64,000 nucleotides of DNA from Pontibacter silvestris (lineage in GTDB: Bacteria; Bacteroidota; Bacteroidia; Cytophagales; Hymenobacteraceae), in the NCBI RefSeq assembly GCF_020907275.1, contig NZ_JAJJWI010000006.1, positions 124,001-188,000 on the forward strand, in the 5' to 3' direction. The position numbers were made by a program, and so were the translations under genes. Below, one piece after another: positions 9,329 to 18,572 of this stretch. The notes below the pieces were generated by a model. The model made no database searches. It saw only the letters and a program-made list of their open reading frames with translations, and was not told the origin of the DNA. How positions within the stretch are numbered: position 1 is the first letter of the stretch; the number at the start of each line of letters is the position of its first letter.

Positions 9329-10297
9329 ATGAACAAACCCTATAGCATTTTACTTTACTACTGTTATTCGCCAATAGCAGACCCTGAGGCGTTTCGGGAA
9401 GAACACCATTTACTTTGCCTGGAGCTGAATCTGCTCGGCCGTATCATTGTTTCAAAAGAAGGTCTGAACGGTACTATTTCCGGTCTTAAAGAAGACTGCG
9501 AGAAGTATATGGAAAGGATGAAAGCAGATCCTCGCTTTGCAAAAATTGACTTTAAGGTAGACGAGTCTGAAACACATGCCTTCACCAAACTACATGTGCG
9601 CACCAAGGCGGAGATTGTACACTCTGGCTTGCTGCACATAGACCCGAACCTACGTACTGGTGTACACTTATCTCCTAAAGAGTTTAAGGAGATGAAAGAC
9701 CAGGATGATGTGGTAGTGCTGGATGTTCGCTCAGACTATGAATATAGCGTGGGCCGTTTTAAGAATGCGGTTACATTGGATATCGAGAACTTCCGGGAGT
9801 TTCCTGATAAAGTAGGGAAACTGAAAGAAAAGTATAAAGACAAGAAAATACTGACCTATTGCACCGGAGGTATTAAATGTGAAAAAGCCAGTGCCTTTCT
9901 ATTGGAACAAGGCTTCGAAAACGTGTACCAGTTGCATGGTGGTATTATTAAATACGGCATGGAAGTAGGCGGCGAAGATTTTGAAGGCAAATGCTACGTG
10001 TTCGATAACCGTGTGGCAGTAGATGTGAACAAAGTTAACCCAAAAGTTATTTCTACCTGCCACGTGTGTGGTACAGAAAGTGATCGCATGGTAAACTGTG
10101 CAAACCCAGTGTGTAACCTGCATGTGCCTATCTGCGAGAAGTGCGGCTGGGAACTGGATGGTGCCTGCTCTACTGAATGCAAAGAGCACCCAGAAAAGCG
10201 CCCATACGACGGCACAGGATATTACCAGAAAGAAATGAATGGCTATAATCCGTTAAAAGGATTTAATCGCCGGAAGAAAACAGACGTATCTGCTTAA
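9329..10297 (+). CDS. trhO: tRNA uridine(34) hydroxylase, rhodanese family (TrhO/YceA)
   Basis: 322 aa. TrhO performs oxygen-dependent 5-hydroxylation of U34 in certain tRNAs. The N-terminal acylphosphatase-like part holds SKEGLNGTISG. The central rhodanese domain (about residues 125-220) has VVLDVRSDYEYSVG and the active-site loop YCTGGIKCEKAS with catalytic Cys. A C-terminal Cys-rich segment (CHVCGTESDRMVNCANPVCN, then CEKCGW) looks metal-binding and is typical of the long form. Length and order match the family, and hairpin 10317-10345 terminates the gene. Confidence 0.93.
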   Translation: MNKPYSILLYYCYSPIADPEAFREEHHLLCLELNLLGRIIVSKEGLNGTISGLKEDCEKYMERMKADPRFAKIDFKVDESETHAFTKLHVRTKAEIVHSGLLHIDPNLRTGVHLSPKEFKEMKDQDDVVVLDVRSDYEYSVGRFKNAVTLDIENFREFPDKVGKLKEKYKDKKILTYCTGGIKCEKASAFLLEQGFENVYQLHGGIIKYGMEVGGEDFEGKCYVFDNRVAVDVNKVNPKVISTCHVCGTESDRMVNCANPVCNLHVPICEKCGWELDGACSTECKEHPEKRPYDGTGYYQKEMNGYNPLKGFNRRKKTDVSA

Positions 10298-10316
10298 CGT
10301 ATTCTCATATCTTTGG

Positions 10317-10345
10317 AAAAGCGTGGCCCAACAGTCACGCTTTTT
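10317..10345 (+). terminator. Intrinsic terminator of trhO
   Basis: A 9-bp stem, aaaagcgtg with cacgctttt, followed by a T-run. Confidence 0.85.
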
Positions 10346-10511
10346 CGTTTTCAATAAGAGGTGTAAGCTATATAAGAGAATATTAAAATTTACTTTATTG
10401 CAACTGATACTATTTAGTTGCAATAAAGAGCACAAAACCGCAGCTTATCAGAGATAGATTTGCTAAGAGTTGCTTTTAGTGTCTTACATACAGTGTTTAA
10501 AAAAGAAACCA

Positions 10512-11372
10512 ATGGCTATTCCAATTCCAGAATCAGAACTTATCATAAACGGTAACGGAACAATTTACCATCTTAACTTATTGCCAGAGCAGATATCAGA
10601 TACTATTATTACCGTTGGCGATCCTGACCGTGTGCCTATGGTAAGCAAATATTTTGATGAGATAGAGTTTATCACCGCAAAACGGGAATTTGTAACGCAT
10701 ACAGGCTACTACAAAGGCAAACGAATTACCGTTATTTCAACAGGTATGGGAACAGACAACATCGACATACTGATGAATGAACTGGATGCGCTGGTAAACA
10801 TAGACTTTGTGTCGCGGGAGCCAAACGAGGAGAGAATTAACCTTCGAATAATACGTGTGGGCACTTCAGGTGCCTTGCAGGACACAGTGCCGTTGGGTAG
10901 CCATTTGGCCTCTCATACCGCTGTTGGCTTGGATACGCTGATGCAGTTTTATCCGCTTCTGCAGAGCGAAGAAGAACAAAGTCTTACATTAGCTTTGCAA
11001 AGTGCTTTAGGAATTGGCTTTCAGCCTTACATGGTAAACGCCTCGGAATCTCTTATCAGCAAAATAGCTTACGACATGATTCCGGGCAACACCCTTACCT
11101 GCCCAGGGTTTTATGCGCCGCAAGGCAGAGCTTTACGTGCAGGCTTGCGTAGTGAGGAGCTTTTGAATGTGTACAAAGATTTCCGGATGAACGACTTCAG
11201 GTTTACTAACTTTGAGATGGAAACCGCTGGTTACTATAGCATGGGCCGTCTTTTAGGGCATGAGGTACTGTCGCTAAATGCCATTGTTGCCAATCGCGTT
11301 ACAAAAGAGTTTGCTAAGAATGCAGAAGAAGTAATTGATGGCCTGATTGTAAAGGTGCTGGAAAGGGTTTAG
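10512..11372 (+). CDS. Nucleoside phosphorylase (uridine phosphorylase-like)
   Basis: 286 aa from the ATG at 10512. A start 14 codons upstream (10470) is possible, but homologues begin near MAIPIPESELI. The enzyme splits nucleosides with phosphate in pyrimidine or purine salvage. Family features: TVGDPDRVPMV near the N-terminus (phosphate site), TGMGTDNIDI, the RVGTSGALQ strand, and NFEMETAGYYSMG with the ribose-binding Met-Glu. It is the only gene in its unit and is followed by a very long hairpin. Substrate choice between uridine and other nucleosides cannot be read with certainty. Confidence 0.88.
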   Translation: MAIPIPESELIINGNGTIYHLNLLPEQISDTIITVGDPDRVPMVSKYFDEIEFITAKREFVTHTGYYKGKRITVISTGMGTDNIDILMNELDALVNIDFVSREPNEERINLRIIRVGTSGALQDTVPLGSHLASHTAVGLDTLMQFYPLLQSEEEQSLTLALQSALGIGFQPYMVNASESLISKIAYDMIPGNTLTCPGFYAPQGRALRAGLRSEELLNVYKDFRMNDFRFTNFEMETAGYYSMGRLLGHEVLSLNAIVANRVTKEFAKNAEEVIDGLIVKVLERV

Positions 11373-11442
11373 TTCAGAAACAGCGATATTCTTTAACTGG
11401 CTTATGCACAAGCCTTACAGCGTATTCATGAGCTGTGCGTAC

Positions 11443-11502
11443 TTAAACTCAAAGAGCTGCAACAGAGAGTTTATTTATTCTGTTGCAGCTCTTTGAGTTT
11501 AA
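11443..11502. terminator. Perfect 24-bp hairpin
   Basis: Arms 11443-11466 and 11479-11502 pair without mismatch around a 12-nt AT-rich loop. It lies between a + gene and a - gene. Neither side has a long T-run, so a role as bidirectional terminator or 3'-end stabiliser is inferred. Confidence 0.65.
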
Positions 11503-11526
11503 AACAAGATCTTCCTGGAGTAATCT

Positions 11527-11810
11527 TTAGAAAAACTCTACGCCAAGAATCGAAATAATAGAAATAAAGCTTCCAGCTTTAAGGGTCATAACAATATAGT
11601 AGTATCTACTCTTTTCTTCTTGCCGTCTGAAGTTTGGAAAGTAATTTCTACTTTGCCATGATAAGCATTACCTAAAGAGTTGGCTCTATTCAGGTCCCAT
11701 AAGCGTTTTTTACGTGCAGCTTCATCTTGCAGCACATCTTCACGAGAAAAATGTAGTTGAGAAATTTGCTCTTTCTCAATTAAAGGAATGGAATTAGTTA
11801 TTGGATCCAT
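11527..11810 (-). pseudogene. Small conserved Bacteroidota protein, probably frameshifted near its 3' end
   Basis: A 74-codon frame runs from 11810 to a TGA at 11586. It reads RLWDLNRANSLGNAYHGKVE and ITFQTSDGKKKRVDTTILL. From memory, members of this small family continue after the ETT motif with a short beta segment ending near LKGG..IPI..I..VEF. Exactly such a tail (MTLKAGSFISIISILGVEFF) is encoded from 11589 to the TAA at 11527, but in another frame. A small deletion near 11585-11595 is the simplest explanation. No catalytic motif is seen and the function is unknown. If the family memory is wrong, this is a complete 74-aa gene. Confidence 0.55.
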
Positions 11811-11930
11811 TGCTAAAACAACGTTAACTAATATAGTTAATATTGAATACTAACGCAAAAGATACACCAAACTTGTTGTGGCAACACAGTTTTATTTTTG
11901 AATTACAGATTTTATAACAGAATGAAGTTC

Positions 11931-12722
11931 CTACAGCACCAGGTCTTTAAAGGTTAAAGAAGCTAGCTCATATTTTTTAGCTACTCTAAAAATGTTTTCT
12001 AATGTAGAAGGTGCAATACTATAAGGTTCATTACTGTTATTGATGCTTTGGGCATAAATCAGAATAGCCTCTTTATTCTTATGTGCCCGTCTGAAGCCAT
12101 CCTCTATATCTGTAAGAGTGACACCACTGCCTGCATCAATGCCTAAGCTGTTTATTACTCTGTCTCCGTCGAAGCTGTAAAATATCCTGTCAAGTTCATG
12201 TATGCCTTTGCCTTTCACTTTCCAGGAGTCACCTCGCAACAGAAAAAAGTACTTCAGAAGCTCGCGATCAATTACTCTGGAATTAGCTCCATAGGGGTAA
12301 GCAAAGGTAACTGGTGCAAAGCCTCTGGCATGCATTTCTCTTATAGCGGGAATAATTTCGTACGCTATATAAGAAGCTATACCATGTTCTTTGGTATATG
12401 TAAGGGAGTTAGAGTGCGTATAGCCATGGCAGGCAATCTCGTGCCCATCTGCTTCTAACTCCTTCAGCATTTGTAACTCTTTTGCTATAAGCGAGTCTGG
12501 CTGCGTTAAAAAGAATGTGGCATGAACATTATATTTCCTGAAGAGGTCCCGTGCCTGATACCAGTCTGTTATGTTACGGTCATCAAAGCTGATGACAAAA
12601 GATGCTGTTGGGGGGGTATGGTAAGCATAGTCAGTTTTCCAATAGCGAAATGCAGTAACGCCTGCTAAACAAGCTAAGGCAACTACCACAACTACTGCTA
12701 ATACCAGAAACCCCTTACGCAT
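11931..12722 (-). CDS. Polysaccharide deacetylase family protein (CE4-like), membrane anchored
   Basis: 263 aa with one N-terminal transmembrane or signal segment (about residues 5-26). The catalytic domain has the NodB-type motifs: SFDDRN (metal and base Asp), CHGYTHS (metal His pair, H-x3-H) and FAYPYGAN. Enzymes of this fold remove N- or O-acetyl groups from glycans such as peptidoglycan or exopolysaccharide; the substrate is unknown. The start lies 12 nt after the acyl-CoA reductase stop, so the two genes likely form an operon read from the 13.83-kb promoter. Confidence 0.85.
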   Translation of the reverse strand: MRKGFLVLAVVVVVALACLAGVTAFRYWKTDYAYHTPPTASFVISFDDRNITDWYQARDLFRKYNVHATFFLTQPDSLIAKELQMLKELEADGHEIACHGYTHSNSLTYTKEHGIASYIAYEIIPAIREMHARGFAPVTFAYPYGANSRVIDRELLKYFFLLRGDSWKVKGKGIHELDRIFYSFDGDRVINSLGIDAGSGVTLTDIEDGFRRAHKNKEAILIYAQSINNSNEPYSIAPSTLENIFRVAKKYELASLTFKDLVL

Positions 12723-12734
12723 CTTTCTTACAGG

Positions 12735-13745
12735 TTACAGCTTCTGTAGAAAGTCCAGTGTATCCACACCGTCGGCATAATCCCACACCATAGGGTTTTG
12801 TGCCTCCCCGAAAGGAATGCTGCCCTCAAACCAGCCATGTGCTGAAACAACACATTGGATTTTGTCTTTAGCACCTGACAGCTTCTGACGCAGGTTAGAA
12901 AGAGAGCTAAATGTTTCGTAAAAAAGAACAGATATAGGAGATACAGTCTGGTCGCTCTCCGTTACCAAAAGGAAACCATTATCGAAGTGCGGCACACGGT
13001 TTACCAGCAGTAAAGACTTATTATAGTCGTAGTTGTTCTGGTACTTATGGTGGTTAAGCAATGTGTTATGATGCTCATTTGCCTCAAAGAATTTATCGAA
13101 TACATATCCCTCCGGCACAAAAAACTTTGATACATTACGGCAACCTAACCCGTAGTAGCGGAAAATATCCTCGCCAAGTGCCTTCAGGTCGTCCTGTTCT
13201 TCGTGGCCTGTCAGAATACCAAAGCTGGTGCGGTTTTTCCGGATAATGTGTGGCCGACTGGCAAAGTAGTACTCAAAGTAGCGGGCAGTATTATCAGAAC
13301 CTGTGGCAATAATGGCATCTGCTTCTTTTAACAGATCTACAAACTCAAAGTTATTGGCAAAGGCAGGTTCTATAGCAACAAGCATGTTAGCTATGTATTT
13401 AATCAGCATTTCATCGTCTGAGCTTAACTTGGCCATCAGGTAGTGCCCGCTTATCAGTACAGCTAAAAAGTCATGAAAACCTACCATCGGGATATTACCT
13501 GCCATCACTACGCCAACCTTTTTAGGTGAAACCTGTTTTAAGTGATAAGGGTAAAGCCATTCACGGAGGTATTGCTCATTTAAAAGTGTGACGATGCCGT
13601 CCAGGGCGAAAGAAACGTTGTCTTTATCAAACCATGGGTTTCTGGCAGAGGCCATTTGTGCTAATGCTGTACGCTCTTCTGGAGGTAGGCTTTGTAGCTG
13701 TTTCCCAAGCTGTACAAAGGCCTCTATCCTGTTCTCTAATGTCAT
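12735..13745 (-). CDS. Acyl-CoA reductase (LuxC family)
   Basis: 336 aa, with a LuxC-type aldehyde-dehydrogenase fold. The family reduces activated fatty acyl groups to aldehydes with NADPH. The segments VMAGNIPMVGFHDFLAVL and IIATGSDNTARYFEYYF are characteristic, and the conserved Cys lies in GLGCRNVSKFF (about residue 200). It is slightly shorter than luminous-bacteria LuxC but normal for Bacteroidota homologues. It is divergent from a ferredoxin gene, an association I recognise from this phylum, and co-directional with a polysaccharide deacetylase. The physiological substrate is unknown. Confidence 0.85.
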   Translation of the reverse strand: MTLENRIEAFVQLGKQLQSLPPEERTALAQMASARNPWFDKDNVSFALDGIVTLLNEQYLREWLYPYHLKQVSPKKVGVVMAGNIPMVGFHDFLAVLISGHYLMAKLSSDDEMLIKYIANMLVAIEPAFANNFEFVDLLKEADAIIATGSDNTARYFEYYFASRPHIIRKNRTSFGILTGHEEQDDLKALGEDIFRYYGLGCRNVSKFFVPEGYVFDKFFEANEHHNTLLNHHKYQNNYDYNKSLLLVNRVPHFDNGFLLVTESDQTVSPISVLFYETFSSLSNLRQKLSGAKDKIQCVVSAHGWFEGSIPFGEAQNPMVWDYADGVDTLDFLQKL

Positions 13746-13771
13746 GGCTTAACGATAACTTTAAAAAAATA

Positions 13772-14209
<438 letters not shown>

Positions 14210-14231
14210 TATTAAAAAGCATTAAAGCTTT

Positions 14232-14262
14232 AGAAAGCCTGCCTCTCCGGCAGGCTTTCTTG
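14232..14262 (+). terminator. Intrinsic terminator of the ferredoxin gene
   Basis: A perfect 12-bp GC-rich stem (14232-14243 with 14249-14260) with a 5-nt loop, followed by a short T-rich stretch. Confidence 0.85.
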
Positions 14263-14378
14263 TTATCATCAGGTTTAAAGGTTGCATAATGTGTGTTAAA
14301 CTAAGCGAAGATTTGTGTCTATAGCCGAAACACTTACAGGTCTTAAAGGTGCTGTGAGGATTGATCACAAAAAATACC

Positions 14379-14387
14379 TAATTTTGC
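14379..14387 (+). promoter_or_regulatory. TAnnTTTGC -7 element before valS
   Basis: TAATTTTGC, 34 nt before the preferred valS start. The nearest TTG (14361) is at 15 nt, shorter than usual. Confidence 0.4.
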
Positions 14388-14420
14388 CTTTTGCCACTAT
14401 ACAGGAATTCTATAGTTAAG

Positions 14421-17042
14421 ATGTCGATTTCAACAAAGTATAACCCCAAAGAAATAGAGAAGAAGTGGTACGATAGCTGGATGCAGCGCGGCTTCTTCCG
14501 TTCCAAGCCTAATCCTAATAAAGAGCCTTATACCATTGTCATTCCGCCGCCAAACGTAACCGGGGTGCTGCATATGGGCCACATGCTGAACAACACCATT
14601 CAGGATGTGCTGATACGTCGTGCGCGGATGCAGGGCAAAGAGGCTTGCTGGGTGCCCGGTACTGACCATGCTTCTATAGCGACAGAGGCAAAAGTGGTAG
14701 CGATGCTGAAAGAAAGAGGCATCAACAAAAAGGACCTTACCCGCGAGGATTTCCTGAAGTATGCCTGGGAGTGGAAAGATAAATACGGTGGCATTATACT
14801 GGATCAGTTGAAAAAGCTGGGTGCCTCCTGCGACTGGGACCGTACCCGCTTTACGATGGAAGATGACTTGTCTGCTGCAGTTATTGAAGTGTTTGTAGAC
14901 CTGTATCGCAAAGGACACATTTACCGTGGTGTGCGCATGGTAAACTGGGATCCGCAAGGTAAAACAGCCCTTTCTGACGAAGAGGTAATTTATAAGCAGG
15001 TAAACTCCAAGCTTTACTACCTGAATTACCAGATAGAAGGCAGCGACGACACTTTAACCATTGCAACAACACGCCCTGAAACAATTTTGGGTGATACGGC
15101 AATCTGCGTAAACCCGAACGATGAACGCTACAAGCACCTGCATGGTAAAACAGTTCTGGTGCCGCTTATCAACCGTTCTATTCCAATTATTACCGATGAA
15201 TATGTCGATATGGAGTTTGGTACAGGCTGCTTAAAAGTAACGCCTGCCCATGACCTGAACGACTACGAGTTGGGTATAAAGCACAAACTGCCAAGCATCG
15301 ACATACTGAACGATGATGGTACACTGAGCGACAAGGCGTTGCTTTATGTAGGCGAAAATCGTTTTGTGGTGCGCAAAAAGATTGCAAAAGAACTGGAAGA
15401 GAAAGGTATACTGGCCAAGGTAGAAGATATTACTAATAACGTGGGCTTTTCTGAGCGTACGGATGCTGTTATTGAGCCTAAGCTTTCGATGCAGTGGTTC
15501 TGTAAAATGGATGCCATGGCAAAGCCTGCGATGGAGTCTGTGATGGAGGACCAGATTAAGCTGCACCCGCCTAAGTTTAAGAACATGTACCGTTCCTGGA
15601 TGGAGAATATCCGCGACTGGTGTATTTCGCGCCAGTTGTGGTGGGGGCAGCGTATTCCTGCGTTTTACCTGCCAGATGGTTCTTTTGTAGTCGCCACTAC
15701 GGCAGAAGAAGCTCTTGAGTTGGCCCGTAAGCAAAGTGGAAATAATGAACTACAGGTTTCTGACCTGCACCAGGACGAGGACGTGCTGGATACCTGGTTC
15801 TCTTCGTGGTTATGGCCTATCTCAGTTTTTGATGGTTTCAAAGATCCTGATAACAAAGATATTCTGTACTATTACCCAACCAACGACCTGGTAACAGCAC
15901 CGGAAATTCTGTTCTTTTGGGTAGCTCGTATGATTATGGCCGGCTATGAATTCCGTAAGGAACCGCCATTCCGTAACGTGTACCTGACAGGTATTGTGCG
16001 TGATGCACAGGGCCGTAAGATGTCTAAATCACTAGGTAACTCTCCTGATCCGCTTGACCTGATAGAGCAGTACGGAGCTGATGGTGTGCGTGCCGGTATG
16101 TTATTTAGCTCCCCTGCTGGTAACGACTTATTGTTTGATGAGAAACTGGTAGAGCAGGGGCGTAATTTCAGTAATAAGATATGGAATGCTTTCCGCTTGA
16201 TAAAAGGATGGGAAGTTGATGAGACCTTACCTTGCCCTAATGAAACGGCTATTAAATGGTTTGAATCACGATTCAACGAAGCTTTTGTTCAGATAGAAGA
16301 TCATTTCGAGAAATTCCGCATTTCAGATGCCTTGCTGGCCGTTTACAAGCTAGTGTGGGATGATTTCTGCTCAAGCTACCTGGAGATGATTAAACCGGCT
16401 TATCAGCAGCCGATAGACAAGCAAACTATAGACGCTACAGTTGGCTTCCTGGAAAACGTTCTGAAAGCACTGCACCCGTTCATGCCGTTCCTGACAGAAG
16501 AAATATGGCATGACCTGAAAGAGCGCAAGGAGAAAGAATTTCTTATTGTAGCAGCATGGCCTAAGAAAGATACGTTCGACAAGGAGATTATTGAGCAGAT
16601 GGACAGTGTGCTTAAAGTAATTGCTGCCATTCGTAATATTCGTAATTCTAAAAACATCCCGAACAATAAACAGCTCGACCTGTTAATAAAGGTGATGACG
16701 CAGAACAGCTATGATGCTTTCCTAAGCATTATCCGTAAGCTGGCTAATATAAATGAAATCAGCTTTGTAGAGGATAATGTGGAAGGCGCTATCAGCTTTA
16801 TAGAGGCTGGTGACGAGTTCTTTATCCCGATGGCTGGTAACATAGACGTAGCTGCTGAACGTGAACGCCTGACGAAAGAACTGGAGTATACCAAAGGCTT
16901 CCTCAACTCTGTTGCGAAAAAGCTTAGCAATGAACGTTTTGTAAATGGCGCACCAGAGGCAGTTATTGCCAATGAGCGTAAAAAGCAAGCCGATGCCGAA
17001 GCTAAAATTAAAGCCATTGAGCAAAGCTTAGCTTCTTTGTAA
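14421..17042 (+). CDS. valS: Valyl-tRNA synthetase
   Basis: 873 aa from the ATG at 14421. The upstream Met at 14391 lies too close to the likely promoter, and homologues begin near [17 protein letters not shown]. It charges tRNA-Val. Class I signatures are clear: [14 protein letters not shown] (HIGH-type) near residue 45 and [14 protein letters not shown] (KMSKS) near residue 535. The editing domain carries [15 protein letters not shown]. The C-terminus ends in the valine-specific coiled coil ([15 protein letters not shown]). It is monocistronic, closed by the strong hairpin at 17066-17110. Confidence 0.98.
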   Translation: MSISTKYNPKEIEKKWYDSWMQRGFFRSKPNPNKEPYTIVIPPPNVTGVLHMGHMLNNTIQDVLIRRARMQGKEACWVPGTDHASIATEAKVVAMLKERGINKKDLTREDFLKYAWEWKDKYGGIILDQLKKLGASCDWDRTRFTMEDDLSAAVIEVFVDLYRKGHIYRGVRMVNWDPQGKTALSDEEVIYKQVNSKLYYLNYQIEGSDDTLTIATTRPETILGDTAICVNPNDERYKHLHGKTVLVPLINRSIPIITDEYVDMEFGTGCLKVTPAHDLNDYELGIKHKLPSIDILNDDGTLSDKALLYVGENRFVVRKKIAKELEEKGILAKVEDITNNVGFSERTDAVIEPKLSMQWFCKMDAMAKPAMESVMEDQIKLHPPKFKNMYRSWMENIRDWCISRQLWWGQRIPAFYLPDGSFVVATTAEEALELARKQSGNNELQVSDLHQDEDVLDTWFSSWLWPISVFDGFKDPDNKDILYYYPTNDLVTAPEILFFWVARMIMAGYEFRKEPPFRNVYLTGIVRDAQGRKMSKSLGNSPDPLDLIEQYGADGVRAGMLFSSPAGNDLLFDEKLVEQGRNFSNKIWNAFRLIKGWEVDETLPCPNETAIKWFESRFNEAFVQIEDHFEKFRISDALLAVYKLVWDDFCSSYLEMIKPAYQQPIDKQTIDATVGFLENVLKALHPFMPFLTEEIWHDLKERKEKEFLIVAAWPKKDTFDKEIIEQMDSVLKVIAAIRNIRNSKNIPNNKQLDLLIKVMTQNSYDAFLSIIRKLANINEISFVEDNVEGAISFIEAGDEFFIPMAGNIDVAAERERLTKELEYTKGFLNSVAKKLSNERFVNGAPEAVIANERKKQADAEAKIKAIEQSLASL

Positions 17043-17065
17043 GTATAGCGCTGTAGTTATTTCAA

Positions 17066-17110
17066 AAACAGCAGTGGCTGCTCCTGATAAGGGAGCAGCC
17101 ACTGCTGTTT
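17066..17110. terminator. Perfect 19-bp terminator hairpin
   Basis: Arms 17066-17084 and 17092-17110, loop of 7 nt. Shared by valS (+) and the convergent gene at 17193 (-). Confidence 0.85.
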
Positions 17111-17192
17111 CTAGAGTATTCGGTTAAAAACATTAGCTGATAATCAAGTTGCTATAAGAGTGCAGCTTTTCTTGTGCCGTTATGTTGGAGCT

Positions 17193-17807
17193 TTACTCCT
17201 GATGAGAGGTAAGCAGTTGCTTAATTTCTTTTCTGGCTTTAGGTAAGATATCATTCAGCCCTTCTTTGGGGGAAGTATAGCTTATTTCCACCTGCTTTGA
17301 GGCCAGCCTGTAAGAAAGCAGACCTTGTTCTGTTTCTGCCATATAGTAAAGCTTTGCAGGCTCTGTAGCAGTAGAGACTATGTAGGTACGGAAATTGAAA
17401 TCATTAACGATGCGTTGCTGAGTAGGAGGTCGATTGTCCAGGTAACGTTGTGTCACGACACTGTCCAGGTGCATCGTGCTTTCAATCTGGTAGATATCTC
17501 TGATGTTGCCTTGCTCAAAGGTCCAATGCTGTACCTGGTGAGAACCTTGCTGGTGCTGCTCATATTTTGCATTATTCAGATCAAGGCCTGCTATAACCCC
17601 GAACAGTTGCATATCGGTTGCTATAGTTTGTATAGAGGGACTTTGGGAGCTATTGTCACTAATAAAGTAAGCATTTGTTTCCTCTAGTTTAGTCAGGTTA
17701 CTTTCTATTGTTTCCTGTAGTTGCAGTGTACTGGTATCAGCAAGTATAAAAGAAAAGAATAGAGGTAATATGGTATTTAATAATATCATGGTTTCGCTAT
17801 AATACAT
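17193..17807 (-). CDS. Exported hypothetical protein
   Basis: 204 aa; an alternative start at codon 7 (MILLNTILPLFF) gives the cleaner signal peptide, cleaved near ILADTS. The mature protein is mixed alpha/beta without Cys. It has repeated regular phrases (LQLFGVIAGLDLNNAKYE, RDIYQIESTMHLDSVV) that suggest a beta-rich periplasmic domain. I do not recognise a family. It lies upstream of the shared valS terminator and downstream of another unknown gene in the same direction, with a 54-nt gap, so the pair may be co-transcribed. Confidence 0.6.
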   Translation of the reverse strand: MYYSETMILLNTILPLFFSFILADTSTLQLQETIESNLTKLEETNAYFISDNSSQSPSIQTIATDMQLFGVIAGLDLNNAKYEQHQQGSHQVQHWTFEQGNIRDIYQIESTMHLDSVVTQRYLDNRPPTQQRIVNDFNFRTYIVSTATEPAKLYYMAETEQGLLSYRLASKQVEISYTSPKEGLNDILPKARKEIKQLLTSHQE

Positions 17808-17861
17808 CCTCTACTCAAATGTTGTGCCTATTGTTGTTTTAGCTCTTAATGATTAGGCTGT

Positions 17862-18377
17862 TTATAAGCTTGAACTATCTAGAACCTGCCAGTTTACATT
17901 GCCGTTATCAACGGTATATTTCAAAAGCATATAGCCGCCGTTGTGGCCGTCTTCATAATAGGCGAGGGCATATCGGTCGTTTAAGATACGGCTGTCTCTT
18001 ATGGCCATGGTGCCGCCTAACCTTCCCTCCCGTGGTATCAGCTGGCTTTGCTTACGGTTCAGGTCGTTCATCAGATCCGACTCCGGATTCTTTAAGCCTT
18101 TCTGTTGCAGCTTCTGAATGTCATTTTCACTTAAAGCACCCAATTGATCTACAAAGTTAACACCACCAGGAGGTACCATTTCCATAGTATCAGGCGGAAT
18201 AACTATATCTTCCAGGGAGTCTACTGCTTCAGTTTGCTGATCCAGCTGCTGGTCTGTTTCAGTTAATTTATTATCGGCTATAGCCAAGCGACTTTCAGCT
18301 TCCTGCTTCTGCCAATAAAAGTACACGGCCAGAAAGAGGAAAGCAGCAGCTAGTATCCAAGGTAATACAGTTCTCAT
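17862..18377 (-). CDS. Membrane-anchored coiled-coil hypothetical protein
   Basis: 171 aa. One N-terminal transmembrane helix (about residues 5-22) is followed by a coiled coil (EAESRLAIADNKLTETDQQL, to about residue 55) and a Pro-rich linker. A small C-terminal beta domain contains RDSRILNDRYALAYYEDG and GGYMLLKYTV. The layout suggests a bitopic inner-membrane protein with a periplasmic domain. Similar short proteins occur in Cytophagales without assigned function. It is preceded by the terminator of the E2 gene, so it has its own promoter, which I could not locate. Confidence 0.65.
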   Translation of the reverse strand: MRTVLPWILAAAFLFLAVYFYWQKQEAESRLAIADNKLTETDQQLDQQTEAVDSLEDIVIPPDTMEMVPPGGVNFVDQLGALSENDIQKLQQKGLKNPESDLMNDLNRKQSQLIPREGRLGGTMAIRDSRILNDRYALAYYEDGHNGGYMLLKYTVDNGNVNWQVLDSSSL

Positions 18378-18498
18378 GATTTATGGTTACTTAGATTTCT
18401 GACTTAAACGAAAAGTAATGGAATCAGATGGTTAAAATTATAACAAAGGTAACGTGCTGGATATTTGATGTGCCACTTCTTTTGGAAGAGTCCGAAGA

Positions 18499-18548
18499 AT
18501 AAAACCACAGCGCCTGCTTCGGTTTGGAGGCAGGCGCTGTGGTTTTAT
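18499..18548 (-). terminator. Perfect 19-bp terminator of the E2 gene
   Basis: Arms 18499-18517 and 18530-18548 with GC-rich core and A/T-rich ends, just beyond the E2 stop codon in the direction of transcription. Confidence 0.85.
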
Positions 18549-18572
18549 AGCAACTATTTTTTATCCGCATCT

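Noticed and set aside
10253..10435. 60-codon frame on the - strand after trhO
   Set aside because: It runs through the trhO terminator and lacks family resemblance.
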